A DNA stretch of 64,000 nt from Solimonas terrae (lineage in GTDB: Bacteria; Pseudomonadota; Gammaproteobacteria; Nevskiales; Nevskiaceae), in assembly GCF_011067135.1 (NCBI RefSeq), contig NZ_JAAMOW010000009.1:186001-250000 (forward strand), in the 5' to 3' direction. The position numbers and the translations under genes were made by a program. Numbering within the stretch: the stretch's first letter is position 1; each line of letters opens with the position of its first letter. Below, piece by piece: positions 37,945-47,361 of this stretch. Under the pieces are notes generated by a model, which was not told where the DNA came from, ran no database searches, and worked only from the letters and a program-made list of their open reading frames with translations.

Positions 37945-38424
37945 ATGAAACTCAAGCGTCTGCCCGTGTCCCTCGCGCTTGCCGCTGTGTTCGTGCTGCC
38001 GGCCTGCGAACAGAAGCCGCCGATCAGTCCGGAGGTCAAGCAGGCGATGGAAACGCGGCACGAGGGTTTCGAGAAGATCGGTGATTCGATGAAGACGATC
38101 GCCGACACGCTCAAGGCCGGCGGCAGCCTCAATCCGGAACTCGCGAGTGCGGCGAACACCATCGACGACCTGGCACCGCAGCTCAAGGACTGGTTCCCGG
38201 CCGGTTCCGGTCACGAGACCAAGCGCAAGACCGGCGCCAAGGCGGAAATCTGGCTGAAGCCGGACGAGTTCGCGCAGAAGCGCGAAGCGCTGGTCACCGA
38301 AGCCGGCAAACTGGCCGCGCTGGCCAACGCCAACGACGCCGCCGGCTTCGCCGCGCAGGTGCCGGAACTCGGCAAGGCCTGCAAGGGCTGCCACGACGAA
38401 TTCCGCGACAAGGATCATCACTGA
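37945..38424 (+). CDS. Class II cytochrome c lipoprotein
   Basis: 159 residues from ATG 37945. A lipoprotein signal peptide ends in the lipobox LPAC, so it should be membrane-anchored in the periplasm. The rest is helical with a single haem site near the C-terminus, CKGCH in GKACKGCHDEFRDKDHH, the placement seen in cytochrome c' and c-556 four-helix bundles. The gene is 8 bp from a cytochrome b561 gene, implying an electron-transfer pair. Confidence 0.9.
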   Translation: MKLKRLPVSLALAAVFVLPACEQKPPISPEVKQAMETRHEGFEKIGDSMKTIADTLKAGGSLNPELASAANTIDDLAPQLKDWFPAGSGHETKRKTGAKAEIWLKPDEFAQKREALVTEAGKLAALANANDAAGFAAQVPELGKACKGCHDEFRDKDHH

Positions 38425-38432
38425 GCAGGCCG

Positions 38433-39116
38433 ATGACGCCGGACAAGCGCGACGGTGCGCTGGCGCAGCGCGTCTGGGACCTGCCGACGCGGCTGCTGCA
38501 CGTCGCGCTGATCCTGCTGTTCCTGTTCTCGTGGTGGAGCGCAGAATACGACCATCTGCGCTGGCATCGCGTGTCCGGATACACGGTGCTGGCCCTTTTG
38601 CTGTTCCGGCTGTACTGGGGTTTCGCGGGCAGCACGACGGCGCGCTTCGCCAGCTTCGTGCGCGGACCGTCCGCGTTTGTCGCGTACGCGAAGCGTCTGC
38701 GGCAACAGCCGGCGACGCACAGCATCGGCCACAATCCGATGGGCGGCTGGAGCGTGCTGGCGCTGCTGGCGCTGCTGCTGTTGCAGACCGGCACCGGCCT
38801 GTTCTCGGTCGATACCGACGGCGTCGAATCCGGGCCGCTTTCGCATTTCGTGCGCTTTGCGACCGGTCGCACGTTTGCCGACGTCCACAGTCTGTCATTC
38901 GATCTGCTGCTGGCGCTGCTCGGGTTGCACCTCGCCACTGTGCTGTTCTATCGCGTCGTGCGCCGCGAGGATCTGATCACGCCGATGCTTGGCGGCCGCA
39001 AGCTGTTGCCGCCGGGTGCCACTGACGGCCTGCGCTTTGTCGGCCTCGGCCCTGCGATCGGCGGTCTGTTGGCGGCGGCGGCGCTGGTGGTGGCGCTGGT
39101 GTTCGGTCTCGGTTGA
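38433..39116 (+). CDS. Cytochrome b561-type membrane protein
   Basis: 227 residues with four or five transmembrane helices. Candidate haem-b ligands are the His residues in TRLLHVALI, LRWHRVSGY, DVHSLSFD and GLHLATVLFY, the pattern of Ni-hydrogenase-type b561 proteins. It likely takes electrons from a quinol or a periplasmic donor and exchanges them with the class II cytochrome c encoded just upstream. The electron partner beyond that is unknown. Confidence 0.9.
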   Translation: MTPDKRDGALAQRVWDLPTRLLHVALILLFLFSWWSAEYDHLRWHRVSGYTVLALLLFRLYWGFAGSTTARFASFVRGPSAFVAYAKRLRQQPATHSIGHNPMGGWSVLALLALLLLQTGTGLFSVDTDGVESGPLSHFVRFATGRTFADVHSLSFDLLLALLGLHLATVLFYRVVRREDLITPMLGGRKLLPPGATDGLRFVGLGPAIGGLLAAAALVVALVFGLG

Positions 39117-39427
39117 CGCCGCGGTCGCGGGCGAGGCGCGCTACTGCACAGGGCTTGCGCTCGTTCTGCTTCGTTCGGCTCCTGATCTGACTTTTTGTTT
39201 CGCGCCGTGAGCGCGGCCTTCTTCCCTTTGCTCGTGCAAGGAGAAGGGAGCAACAGAAAGCACGCCCCTGCGCTGCTCTCGTGCTCGGGACCGTCGCCGA
39301 CGCGGCGTCCCTGCCGCGACGGTGGCCTGGCACGTCATTCCCTGCGCGCGCCGCGCTGCTCGGTGCCCCCCGAGGGAACCCCGAACGTCAAAAGCCCGCG
39401 TGCCGCGATGCCGGGAACGAACCGCAT
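39117..39427. other. 311-bp gap without a supported gene
   Basis: It lies between the convergent cytochrome b561 and luciferase-like genes. It holds an imperfect hairpin near 39221-39252 (CCTTTGC / GCAAGG core with purine/pyrimidine flanks) and irregular GC-rich sequence. Small frames here have no ribosome site and unusual composition. It looks like degenerate intergenic repeat material. Confidence 0.5.
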
Positions 39428-40411
39428 TCAACCGAATGCCGCCGCCAGCAACTCGTACGAACGCAAACGCGCCGCCGGGTCGAAAACGTTGCTGACCACC
39501 ATCACCTCGTCGGCGGCGCTGTCGGCGGCGGCGGCCTCGATGCCGGCGCGCACGGCGCCCGGTGTGCCGACGATGGTTCGCGCGCGCAACTCCTGCAGTA
39601 CCTCGCGTTCGTCGTCGTTGTACGGATAGGCCAGGGCTTCTGCCGGGCTTGGCAGCGGCAGGAAGCGGCCGCTGTGGATGCGCAGCCAGGCCAGTTCCAT
39701 CGTCGCCGCCAGTTCGCGGGCCTGCGCGTCGCTGTCGGCGCAGACCGCCGCGACGCCGAGGATCGCGTGTGGCTTGGCGAACTGTGGCGACGGCCGGAAG
39801 TGCTGGCGGTAGGCCCGCATCGCGGGTGCCGGCGGAGCCGGCGAGAAATGCGCGGCGAAGCTGTAGCCCATGCCGGCTTCACCGGCCATGCGGGCACTCG
39901 CGCCGCTGGAGCCGAGCAGCCAGATCGGCGGGCAGCCGACGCCTCCCGGTTCGGCGTGTACCGCGTCGAAGCCGGCCGGTGCGTCGCCGCGGGAATACAT
40001 CAGCAGTTCGTCGAGCATTTGCGCGAACAGGTCGCCGCGGCCGGCACGCAGCGCGCGGCTGGCGCCGGGCACGCCACCGGGCGCGCGACCGAGCCCCAGA
40101 TCGATGCGGCCCGGATACAGGGCTTCGAGGGTGTGGAAGTTCTCGGCAACGCGCAGCGGAGCGTGGTTGGGCAGCATCACGCCGCCGGAACCGAGGCGGA
40201 TGCGTCGCGTGGCAGCGGCGCTGCTGGCAATCAGGATTTCGGGCGCGCTGCTGGCGACGCTCGGCATCGCGTGATGTTCGGCGTACCAGACGCGCGCATA
40301 GCCGAGCCGTTCGGCCAGTCGGGCAAGTTCGACGGTACGGCGGATCGACACCGCGGCCGGGGAGCCGTCAACCACCGGTGCGAGATCGAGAATGGACAGG
40401 GGCAGGCTCAT
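39428..40411 (-). CDS. Luciferase-like flavin-dependent monooxygenase (LLM)
   Basis: 327 residues. Family motifs: LPLSILDLAPV opening, AERLGYARVWYAEHH, ASSAPEILIASSAAATRRIRLGSGG-type barrel strand, NHAPLRVAENFHTLEALYPGRIDLGLGRAPG, and PPIWLLGSSGASARMAGEAG. It matches the LuxAB-like F420/FMN-dependent group (MsnO8 type). It would oxidise an organic substrate with FMNH2 and oxygen. The substrate is unknown. It is divergent from the his block. Confidence 0.9.
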   Translation of the reverse strand: MSLPLSILDLAPVVDGSPAAVSIRRTVELARLAERLGYARVWYAEHHAMPSVASSAPEILIASSAAATRRIRLGSGGVMLPNHAPLRVAENFHTLEALYPGRIDLGLGRAPGGVPGASRALRAGRGDLFAQMLDELLMYSRGDAPAGFDAVHAEPGGVGCPPIWLLGSSGASARMAGEAGMGYSFAAHFSPAPPAPAMRAYRQHFRPSPQFAKPHAILGVAAVCADSDAQARELAATMELAWLRIHSGRFLPLPSPAEALAYPYNDDEREVLQELRARTIVGTPGAVRAGIEAAAADSAADEVMVVSNVFDPAARLRSYELLAAAFG

Positions 40412-40527
40412 CGGGGGCGTCGTCGGTGACCGGAATTGCCCGATCTGATGGGGGCATTGAACACTGATTCAAATTTACCCACGCCCAGAGTATCCTTTGC
40501 GCCCTTTCGTGCCCGCCCCGGCCCTTT

Positions 40528-41121
40528 ATGGCTGCCCGTACCGCCAGCATCGAGCGCAACACCCGCGAGACGCAGATTCGCGTCGAGATCAATCTCGACG
40601 GGACCGGCGAGGCGCGGCTTGCGTCCGGCATCGCCTTTCTCGACCACATGCTCGACCAGATCGCGCGGCATGGTCTGATCGACCTGGTCGTCGAGGCCAA
40701 GGGTGATCGCGAGATCGACGATCACCACACGGTGGAGGACATCGGCATCACGCTGGGCCAGGCCTTCGACAAGGCGCTTGGCGACAAGAAGGGTCTGGTG
40801 CGTTACGGCCACAGCTACGTGCCGCTCGACGAGGCGCTGTCGCGCGTCGTCATCGACCTGTCCGGCCGGCCCGATCTCGAATACTTCGTCGACTTCCCGC
40901 GTGCGCGCATCGGCGAGTTCGATGTCGACCTGTTCCGCGAGTTCTTCCAGGGCTTCGTCAACCACGCGAAGGTGACGCTGCACATCGACAACCTGCGCGG
41001 CCGCAATGCGCACCACATCGTCGAAACCGTGTTCAAGGCTTTCGGGCGCGCACTGCGTGTCGCGACCAGCCGCGACGAACGGCTCGGCGACGTCATGCCC
41101 TCGACCAAAGGCAGCCTCTGA
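40528..41121 (+). CDS. hisB: Imidazoleglycerol-phosphate dehydratase
   Basis: 197 residues, the monofunctional form; there is no N-terminal histidinol-phosphatase domain as in enteric HisB. Metal-binding repeats are seen: [13 protein letters not shown] with [11 protein letters not shown], and the second half [15 protein letters not shown] with [18 protein letters not shown]. It converts IGP to imidazole acetol-phosphate. It opens the his block, with 64 bp before hisH. Confidence 0.96.
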   Translation: MAARTASIERNTRETQIRVEINLDGTGEARLASGIAFLDHMLDQIARHGLIDLVVEAKGDREIDDHHTVEDIGITLGQAFDKALGDKKGLVRYGHSYVPLDEALSRVVIDLSGRPDLEYFVDFPRARIGEFDVDLFREFFQGFVNHAKVTLHIDNLRGRNAHHIVETVFKAFGRALRVATSRDERLGDVMPSTKGSL

Positions 41122-41185
41122 CGTGAGCCGCCTTTTCTTCCCGGCGCGCGTTGTTCGCGTCGCCTGAACCGCGCCGGCACCTCAC

Positions 41186-41827
41186 ATGGCATCGATCGGC
41201 GTCATCGACTACGGCATGGGCAATCTGCACTCGCTCGGCAAGGCGCTGGAGCGGGTTTCGGATTCCGGTCGGGTCATCATCAGCTACGACCCGAACGAGC
41301 TGCTCAAATGCGATCGCCTCGTGCTGCCCGGTGTCGGCGGCGTGCGCGAGTGCATGAAAGAACTGCAGCGGCTGGAGCTCAACGAGATGGTTGCCGAGGC
41401 TGCGCGCAGCAAGCCGATGCTCGGCGTCTGCCTCGGCATGCAAGTGATGCTGGAGTGGAGCGACGAGAACGGCGGCGTCCCGGCGCTTGGCCTGTTTCCG
41501 GGCCGGGTCACGCGCTTCCCGGACCCGCCGGAAGACGGTTCACCGAATCGCTTGAAGGTGCCGCACATGGGCTGGAACCGCGTCCGCCAGGTGCAGCAGC
41601 ATCCGCTGTGGCGCGGCGTACCGGACCAGACCTGGTTCTATTTCGTGCACAGCTACCACGCCGTGCCGACCAATCCCGCGCACATCATGGGCAGCACCGA
41701 CTACGGCGCCAGCTTCGCGTCGGCGATCGCGCGCGACAACATTGCCGCCTTCCAGTTTCACCCCGAGAAATCGCAGAACTACGGGATGATGCTGCTCGCC
41801 AATTTCACGCAGTGGGATCCCGCCTAG
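41186..41827 (+). CDS. hisH: Imidazole glycerol phosphate synthase, glutaminase subunit
   Basis: 213 residues. A class I glutamine amidotransferase: DYGMGNLHSLGKAL at the N-terminus, the nucleophile Cys82 in LGVCLGMQ, and the C-terminal His-Glu pair in FQFHPEKSQ. It supplies ammonia to HisF through a tunnel. The gap before hisA (41828-41994, 167 bp) shows no recognisable element, so a separate promoter for hisA is possible. Confidence 0.96.
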   Translation: MASIGVIDYGMGNLHSLGKALERVSDSGRVIISYDPNELLKCDRLVLPGVGGVRECMKELQRLELNEMVAEAARSKPMLGVCLGMQVMLEWSDENGGVPALGLFPGRVTRFPDPPEDGSPNRLKVPHMGWNRVRQVQQHPLWRGVPDQTWFYFVHSYHAVPTNPAHIMGSTDYGASFASAIARDNIAAFQFHPEKSQNYGMMLLANFTQWDPA

Positions 41828-41994
41828 TCCGGTCACGACAAGGCGCTCGCCCGGATGCGGCTTGCCAGCGTCGCGCGGTTTCAGGCAGAGTGTCGGCAAC
41901 GTCAGGTCTCCCCGACATTCTTCATCCGCATCCACGCCTCCGGCTCGAATCTTCTCCTCCGAACCGCCTATCACCTGACTACGTGTAGCAGCTC

Positions 41995-42720
41995 ATGCTG
42001 TTGATCCCCGCAATTGATCTCAAAGGCGGCCAGTGCGTGCGTTTACGCCAGGGCCGGATGAATGACGCCACCGTGTTCTCGGACGACCCGGCATCGGTCG
42101 CTAAGCGCTGGGCCGACGAAGGCGCCGAACGCATTCACGTCGTCGATCTCGATGGTGCGTTCAAGGGTGCGCCGGTCAACCTCAAGGTGGTCGAGGAGAT
42201 CGTCGCGGCCGTCGACGTGCCGGTGCAGATCGGCGGTGGCATCCGCGACGAGGAAACCGTCCAGCGCTATCTCAACGCCGGCGTGCAGTACGTGATCATC
42301 GGCACCAAGGCGGTCAACGCGCCGCACTTCCTGCACGATCTCTGTCTGGAATTCCCGCGCCACATCATCGTCAGCCTCGATGCCAAGGACGGTCGCGTCG
42401 CGCTCAACGGCTGGGCCAAGGTCACCGGCCACGATGTCGTCGAAACCGCGATCCACTGCGAACGCGACGGTGTCGAGGCGATCATCTACACCGACATCTC
42501 GCGCGACGGCATGATGCAGGGCTTCAACGCCGAATCGACGAGCACGCTGGCACGCGCGCTGAAGACGCCGGTGCTGGCGTCCGGTGGTGTGTCCAGCCTC
42601 GACGACATCCGCCGACTCAAGGATATCGAGGGTGATGGTGTCGCCGGCGCCGTGATCGGTCGTGCGCTGTACGAAGGCAGCCTCGACTTCAAGGAAGCGG
42701 TCAGGATCGCCAAGGCTTGA
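41995..42720 (+). CDS. hisA: ProFAR isomerase
   Basis: 241 residues. The (beta/alpha)8 half-barrel repeats are clear: [16 protein letters not shown] with catalytic Asp8, [17 protein letters not shown], then [14 protein letters not shown] with the second catalytic Asp and [14 protein letters not shown]. It isomerises ProFAR to PRFAR, the substrate of HisF/HisH. Confidence 0.96.
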   Translation: MLLIPAIDLKGGQCVRLRQGRMNDATVFSDDPASVAKRWADEGAERIHVVDLDGAFKGAPVNLKVVEEIVAAVDVPVQIGGGIRDEETVQRYLNAGVQYVIIGTKAVNAPHFLHDLCLEFPRHIIVSLDAKDGRVALNGWAKVTGHDVVETAIHCERDGVEAIIYTDISRDGMMQGFNAESTSTLARALKTPVLASGGVSSLDDIRRLKDIEGDGVAGAVIGRALYEGSLDFKEAVRIAKA

Positions 42721-42755
42721 AGCGCCCGATGGTTTCGTTTCCGACCGCCGCGCGT

Positions 42756-42821
42756 TCGCGGCTCGCGCCGCTCCTGCCGGGAACGGGCGCCATCATCCTG
42801 TAGGAGCGGCGCAAGCCGCGA
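42756..42821. repeat. REP-type inverted pair between hisA and hisF
   Basis: TCGCGGCTCGCGCCGCTCCT (42756-42775) faces its near-perfect complement around AGGAGCGGCGCAAGCCGCGA (42802-42821), with about 26 bases between. This is the window's dispersed repeat in inverted-pair form. It ends only 6 bp before the hisF start, so it overlaps the region where a ribosome site would be. Confidence 0.8.
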
Positions 42822-42827
42822 TCCGCC

Positions 42828-43598
42828 ATGCTCGCCAAACGCATCATTCCCTGCCTCGACATCGACCGCGGCCGCGTCGTCAAGGGCATCAAGTTCGAAG
42901 ACGTGCAGGACGCCGGTGATCCGGTCGAGGTTGCGCGCAAGTACGACGCGCAGGGCGCCGACGAGCTGGTGTTTCTCGACATCACGGCGTCGGTCGACGA
43001 CCGGCCGACGCTGTTCCAGACCGTCGAAGCGGTTGCCCGCCAGATCTACATTCCGCTGACCGTCGGCGGCGGCGTACGCAACTGCGCCGATGTCCGCGCA
43101 CTGCTTTCGGCCGGCGCCGACAAGGTCAGCATCAATACCGCGGCGGTCGACAATCCGGATTTCGTCAGCGAAGCCGGCGGCCGTTACGGCGTGCAGTGCA
43201 TCGTCGTCGCGATCGACGCCAAGCGCGTCAACAAGAAGAAGGAGCCGGTGCGCTGGGAAGTGTTCACGCACGGCGGGCGCAAATCGACCGGCCTCGACGC
43301 CATCGAATGGGCGCGCACGATCGTGCAGAAGGGCGCCGGCGAGTTGCTCGTCACCAGCATCGACCGTGACGGCACCAAGGGCGGCTACGACAACGAACTG
43401 CTGCGCGCGATCTCCGACGCCGTCAGCGTGCCGGTGATTGCCTCCGGCGGCGTCGGCACCCTCGAACATCTTTACGACGGCTTTCACGACGGCGGTGTCG
43501 ATGCGGTGCTGGCCGCCAGCATCTTTCATCAGGGCACCTACAGCGTCGGCGAAGCCAAGCAGTTCCTCACCGACAAGGGTCTGCTCGTCCGTCGTTGA
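42828..43598 (+). CDS. hisF: Imidazole glycerol phosphate synthase, cyclase subunit
   Basis: 256 residues. [19 protein letters not shown] carries catalytic Asp11. [29 protein letters not shown] and [17 protein letters not shown], with the second catalytic Asp, complete the barrel; [12 protein letters not shown] closes it. It joins PRFAR with ammonia from HisH to give IGP and AICAR. The only AGGAG upstream is inside the REP arm at 42802, 22 bases from the start, so the start context is unusual. Confidence 0.96.
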   Translation: MLAKRIIPCLDIDRGRVVKGIKFEDVQDAGDPVEVARKYDAQGADELVFLDITASVDDRPTLFQTVEAVARQIYIPLTVGGGVRNCADVRALLSAGADKVSINTAAVDNPDFVSEAGGRYGVQCIVVAIDAKRVNKKKEPVRWEVFTHGGRKSTGLDAIEWARTIVQKGAGELLVTSIDRDGTKGGYDNELLRAISDAVSVPVIASGGVGTLEHLYDGFHDGGVDAVLAASIFHQGTYSVGEAKQFLTDKGLLVRR

Positions 43599-43648
43599 TC
43601 CGGGCGGCCCTCGCTCGGCGTAAACTGGCGACCCCGCACCTGTCCCGG

Positions 43649-43987
43649 ATGATCAACGTGTCTTCGCCCGCCGACGTACTGTCCCAGCTCTATGCGACGA
43701 TCGAGTCGCGCAAAGGTGCGGACGCGAAGAGTTCGTACATCGCCAGCCTGTACGAAAAAGGCGTCGATACCATTGCCAAGAAAGTCGGCGAGGAAGCGGC
43801 AGAGACGATCATCGCCGCGAAGAACGATGATGACGGCGCGTTCGTCCACGAACTCGCCGACCTGTGGTTTCACACGCTGGTCCTGATGGCGCATCGCGGT
43901 CTGCCGCTAGAATCGCTGAGCGCAGAACTGGCGCGTCGGTTCGGTACCTCCGGCCACGCCGAAAAGGCGTTGCGCGCATCCAAGTAG
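43649..43987 (+). CDS. hisE: Phosphoribosyl-ATP pyrophosphatase
   Basis: 112 residues from ATG 43649 (MINVSSPADVLSQLYATIESR); the frame is open upstream into hisF but the family begins here. It has the all-alpha MazG-like fold with metal-binding acids in KVGEEAAETIIAAKN and ELADLWFHTLVLM. It hydrolyses PR-ATP to PR-AMP. It is not fused to HisI, and no hisI lies beside it. tatA starts 12 bp later. Confidence 0.93.
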   Translation: MINVSSPADVLSQLYATIESRKGADAKSSYIASLYEKGVDTIAKKVGEEAAETIIAAKNDDDGAFVHELADLWFHTLVLMAHRGLPLESLSAELARRFGTSGHAEKALRASK

Positions 43988-43999
43988 AGGAGTTTCGTC

Positions 44000-44227
44000 A
44001 TGGGTTCACTGAGCATCTGGCACTGGCTGATCGTCCTGGCGATCGTCATTCTCGTTTTCGGAACCAAGAAGCTGCGCAATGCCGGCGGCGATCTCGGTTC
44101 GGCGGTCAAGAACTTCAAGCAGTCGATGAAGGAAGGCGAGGAAGACGCGCCGAAGACGCCGGCGCAGCTTGCGCAGCAGGAAAAGGCGGCGAGCGAAGCG
44201 CGCGAACACGAACAGACGCGCAACTGA
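44000..44227 (+). CDS. tatA: Twin-arginine translocase subunit TatA
   Basis: 75 residues. A short N-terminal membrane helix ([16 protein letters not shown]) leads through the [14 protein letters not shown] hinge to an amphipathic helix and an acidic-charged tail, the TatA pattern. TatA multimers form the size-fitting path for folded proteins. It is placed after hisE as in pseudomonads. Confidence 0.94.
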   Translation: MGSLSIWHWLIVLAIVILVFGTKKLRNAGGDLGSAVKNFKQSMKEGEEDAPKTPAQLAQQEKAASEAREHEQTRN

Positions 44228-44254
44228 TCGCAGGCCGGTCACGGCGGTCCGCCC

Positions 44255-44599
44255 ATGTTCGATATCGGTTTTTCCGAGCTGCTGCTGTGCTTTCTGGTCG
44301 CACTGGTCGTGCTCGGGCCGGAGCGCCTGCCGAAAGTCGCGCGCACGGTCGGCCGCTGGACCGGCCAGGCCAAGGGCTATCTGCGCAACCTGACCGCCGA
44401 ACTGGATCGTGAGGCCGAGCTTTCCGAACTGCGCGCCAAGCTCGAAGAAGCCAAGCGGGCGATGCAGGAGGGCGCGCAGAGTTTCCGCGACACCGTGCAG
44501 AAGGAAGCCTCGAACCTTCACGATGCGGTGAAGAAGGAAACCGACGCGGCGCGCGAATCGGTGCGCAAGGCGGCCGACGACGCCAACGGCAAGCCATGA
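44255..44599 (+). CDS. tatB: Twin-arginine translocase subunit TatB
   Basis: 114 residues. It has the MFDIGFSELL opening with an acidic residue before the helix, the LVVLGPERLPKVART hinge specific to TatB, and a long amphipathic coiled helix. TatB forms the substrate receptor with TatC. Its stop overlaps the tatC start (ATGA). Confidence 0.95.
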   Translation: MFDIGFSELLLCFLVALVVLGPERLPKVARTVGRWTGQAKGYLRNLTAELDREAELSELRAKLEEAKRAMQEGAQSFRDTVQKEASNLHDAVKKETDAARESVRKAADDANGKP

Positions 44600-45363
44600 G
44601 CGACGAGCCCCAGAGCGGAAGCGAACAGCCTCTGATGGCGCACCTGCTGGAGTTGCGTGCGCGTTTGCTGCGCATCGTCTACGGCGTGCTGCTGATCTTC
44701 ATTCCGCTGAGCTTCTTCGCCAAGCAGCTGTATGCGTTGCTGGCGAAGCCGATGCTGCGCCTGCTGCCGGCCGGCAGCTCGATGATTGCGACCGAAGTGG
44801 CCTCGCCGTTCTTCGCCCCGATCAAGCTGGCCGCGGTGGTCGCGTTCATGGCGGCCATGCCCTGGGTGCTGTGGCAGATCTGGGCCTTCGTCGCGCCGGG
44901 CCTGTACAAGAGTGAAAAGCGCCTGGTCGCGCCGCTGATGGCGTCGAGCACGGTGCTGTTCTACGGCGGCGTCGCGTTCGCCTATTTCCTCGTGCTGCCG
45001 ATGGTTTTCCATTTCATGGTGACGGTTGCGCCGCAGGGTGTCGCGGTGATGACCGACATCAGCAAGTATCTCGATTTCGTGCTGACGATCTTCATCGCCT
45101 TCGGCTTCGCGTTCGAAACACCGGTGGCGCTGGTGCTGATCGTCAAAACCGGTTTCGTGACGCCGAAGCAGCTCGCCGCCAATCGCCAGTACGTGCTGGT
45201 CGGTGCGTTCGTGGTCGGCGCGATCTTCACGCCGCCGGACGTGGTGTCGCAGATCATGCTGGCGGTTCCGGTCTACCTGCTGTTCGAGCTCGGCATCATC
45301 GCCGCGCGCATCCTCGTGCCGGGCACCGACGCTGTCGACGAACAGCGCAGCGAACAAGCCTGA
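44596..45363 (+). CDS. tatC: Twin-arginine translocase subunit TatC
   Basis: 255 residues with six transmembrane helices. Family markers: HLLELRARLLRI at the N-terminus (signal-recognition face), WQIWAFVAPGLYKSEKR, FAYFLVLPMVFHF and FGFAFETPVALVLIV. TatC binds the twin-arginine signal of folded, cofactor-containing exports. The downstream two-component genes start 8 bp later and may be read through. Confidence 0.96.
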   Translation: MSDEPQSGSEQPLMAHLLELRARLLRIVYGVLLIFIPLSFFAKQLYALLAKPMLRLLPAGSSMIATEVASPFFAPIKLAAVVAFMAAMPWVLWQIWAFVAPGLYKSEKRLVAPLMASSTVLFYGGVAFAYFLVLPMVFHFMVTVAPQGVAVMTDISKYLDFVLTIFIAFGFAFETPVALVLIVKTGFVTPKQLAANRQYVLVGAFVVGAIFTPPDVVSQIMLAVPVYLLFELGIIAARILVPGTDAVDEQRSEQA

Positions 45364-45371
45364 GCACGCGC

Positions 45372-46064
45372 ATGCGTGTCCTGCTCATCGAGGACAACGC
45401 CGATCTGGCCGCCAACCTCGGCGACTATCTCGCCGCGCATCGCCACACCGTCGACTTCGCCTATGACGGTCCGGCCGGACTCGAAGCGGCCACGCGCGGC
45501 GAAGCCGACGTCATCGTGCTCGATCGCATGCTGCCAGGCCTCGACGGTGCCAGCGTCTGCCGCCAGCTGCGCGACCTTCACGGTGTCGACACGCCGGTGC
45601 TGATGCTGACCGCGATGGACACGCTGGGCGATCGCGTCAGCGGCCTGCAGTGCGGTGCAGACGACTATCTGGTCAAACCGTTCGCGATGGCCGAACTCGA
45701 AGCACGCCTGCAGGCGCTGCATCGCCGCGCCAGCGGTGCACTGACCGCCGGCACGCTGCGGCTTGCCGATCTCGAATACGACACGCGCACGCTGGAAGTG
45801 CGGCGCGCCGGCAAGGTCCTGCAGCTCAACCGTTCGATCCGCCGCATCCTCGAATTCCTGCTGCGACAGAACGGCCGCATGGTGCTGCGCCAGGAACTCG
45901 AATATCTGCTCTGGCGCGACGACGTGCCGGACGGCGATGTGCTGCGTGCGCACATGCACGCGCTGCGCAACGTGATCGACAAGCCGTTCGCGCACAAGCT
46001 CCTGCACACGGTCCGCGGCATGGGCTACCGGCTCGCCGCCGATGCCGAGCCGGACGATGGCTAG
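45372..46064 (+). CDS. OmpR-family response regulator
   Basis: 230 residues. The receiver domain has the acidic pair LIEDNADL, Asp51 as phospho-acceptor in VLDRMLPGLDG and the Lys in YLVKPFAMAELEARL. The C-terminal winged-helix domain ends in LLHTVRGMGYRLA. It lies 8 bp after tatC and overlaps its cognate kinase gene by 8 bp. The target genes are unknown. Confidence 0.93.
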   Translation: MRVLLIEDNADLAANLGDYLAAHRHTVDFAYDGPAGLEAATRGEADVIVLDRMLPGLDGASVCRQLRDLHGVDTPVLMLTAMDTLGDRVSGLQCGADDYLVKPFAMAELEARLQALHRRASGALTAGTLRLADLEYDTRTLEVRRAGKVLQLNRSIRRILEFLLRQNGRMVLRQELEYLLWRDDVPDGDVLRAHMHALRNVIDKPFAHKLLHTVRGMGYRLAADAEPDDG

Positions 46065-47292
46065 GCGTCGACGCAGCACCCTGCATCGCCGCCTGGTGTG
46101 GGGTCTGGTCAGCCTGTCGCTGTTGATCGCGGTGCTTGCCAGCATCGGCGTCTGGCTCAGCGACAAGTACATCGAGGACGCCGCGGTCCGCGATCTGATG
46201 GAGCGCGAGCTGTCGTACATGATGGGCCCGCATGCGCCGGACCGGCGCCAGAGCGCACACGACGCCCTGCGCTTCTTCGCCGGCGAGCAGGTGCCGGACA
46301 GCCTGAAATCCTACGGCCCCGGCTACTACGAGGATCTGGAAATCGGCGGCCGCAGCTTCAACCTGCTGGTGCGCAAGACCGCAGACGATGGCAACGCCTA
46401 TCTGCTCTATGACATCACCTTCGTCGAAACGCGCGAACAGTTGCTGGTCTGGGCGGCCGGCGCTTCGCTGATCGCGGTGGCGGTCTTCAGTCTGCTCGCG
46501 TCACGCTGGCTGGCGCAGCGCGCGCTCGCGCCACTGGATCAGCTGGTCGACCAGCTGGCGCAACTCAATCCGGAGCGTCGCGGCCAGCGCATCGATCTGC
46601 AGGTCGAGGACAGCGAACTGTCGGTGATCGCCGAAGCGATCAACGGCTACATGGTCGAACTCGACGCGTTGGTCGAACGCGAGCGCGCGTTCGCGGCGGC
46701 CGCCAGCCACGAATTGCGCACGCCGATTGCCGTGATCCAGGGCGCATCCGAAACACTCGCCCTGCAGGGTTCGCAGCCGGCACTCAAGCGCATCGATCGC
46801 GCGGTGACGATGGCGCGGCACGAGCTCGACGCGCTGCTGGCGCTGTCGCGCGTCCAGGAATCGCCACGCATGGTGAATCTGGAACTGCGCGCCTGGCTGC
46901 GCGAACTGGCCGAGCCGTATCTGGAAGTGATGCCGCGCGCGGGGCTGACCTGGGATGCCGAGTTCCCGGTGACGCTGGCGACGGCGCCCGGCGCGATCGC
47001 GGCCGTGTTCACCAATCTGCTGCGCAATGCGCTGCAGGCCTCGCCCGGCGCGCAGGTCACCGTGCGCCTGCGTGCCGATCGCATCATCGTAGAAGACGAA
47101 GGTCCGGGTATCGCCCCGGCGGATCTGCCGCACGTCTTCGAGCCGCGCTTCCGCAGTCGCGACGGCGGCACCGGCATGGGTCTGTACATTGCGCAGACCC
47201 TGGCATTGCGCTTCGGCTGGAACCTGACGCTGGTCAACCGTACACCGCGCGGCGCGGTCGCGACCCTGCAGTTCGCGGTCCGCACAGCGTAG
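46057..47292 (+). CDS. Sensor histidine kinase (HisKA class)
   Basis: 411 residues from ATG 46057; an ATG at 46042 is an alternative. Two membrane helices (about 12-32 and 130-150) bracket a periplasmic sensor of about 95 residues. A HAMP-like segment follows, then the phospho-acceptor His218 in AASHELRTPIAVIQG. The ATPase domain has NLLRNALQAS, EDEGPGI and GTGMGLYIAQTL. It pairs with the overlapping OmpR-type regulator. The signal is unknown. Confidence 0.93.
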   Translation: MARRRRSTLHRRLVWGLVSLSLLIAVLASIGVWLSDKYIEDAAVRDLMERELSYMMGPHAPDRRQSAHDALRFFAGEQVPDSLKSYGPGYYEDLEIGGRSFNLLVRKTADDGNAYLLYDITFVETREQLLVWAAGASLIAVAVFSLLASRWLAQRALAPLDQLVDQLAQLNPERRGQRIDLQVEDSELSVIAEAINGYMVELDALVERERAFAAAASHELRTPIAVIQGASETLALQGSQPALKRIDRAVTMARHELDALLALSRVQESPRMVNLELRAWLRELAEPYLEVMPRAGLTWDAEFPVTLATAPGAIAAVFTNLLRNALQASPGAQVTVRLRADRIIVEDEGPGIAPADLPHVFEPRFRSRDGGTGMGLYIAQTLALRFGWNLTLVNRTPRGAVATLQFAVRTA

Positions 47293-47361
47293 GGCTGCCC
47301 GGTTCGGCCTGGTGTGGCCGTGCCTGCCGATCGTCCCGCGATCAGCGCTAAGCGGCGAACG

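Noticed and set aside
39117-39427. Small coding frames between cytochrome b561 and the luciferase-like gene
   Set aside because: No ribosome sites, no motifs, and atypical composition.
42721-42827. A hidden hisI in the hisA-hisF gap
   Set aside because: The gap is 107 bp and filled by a REP pair; far too short for the gene.
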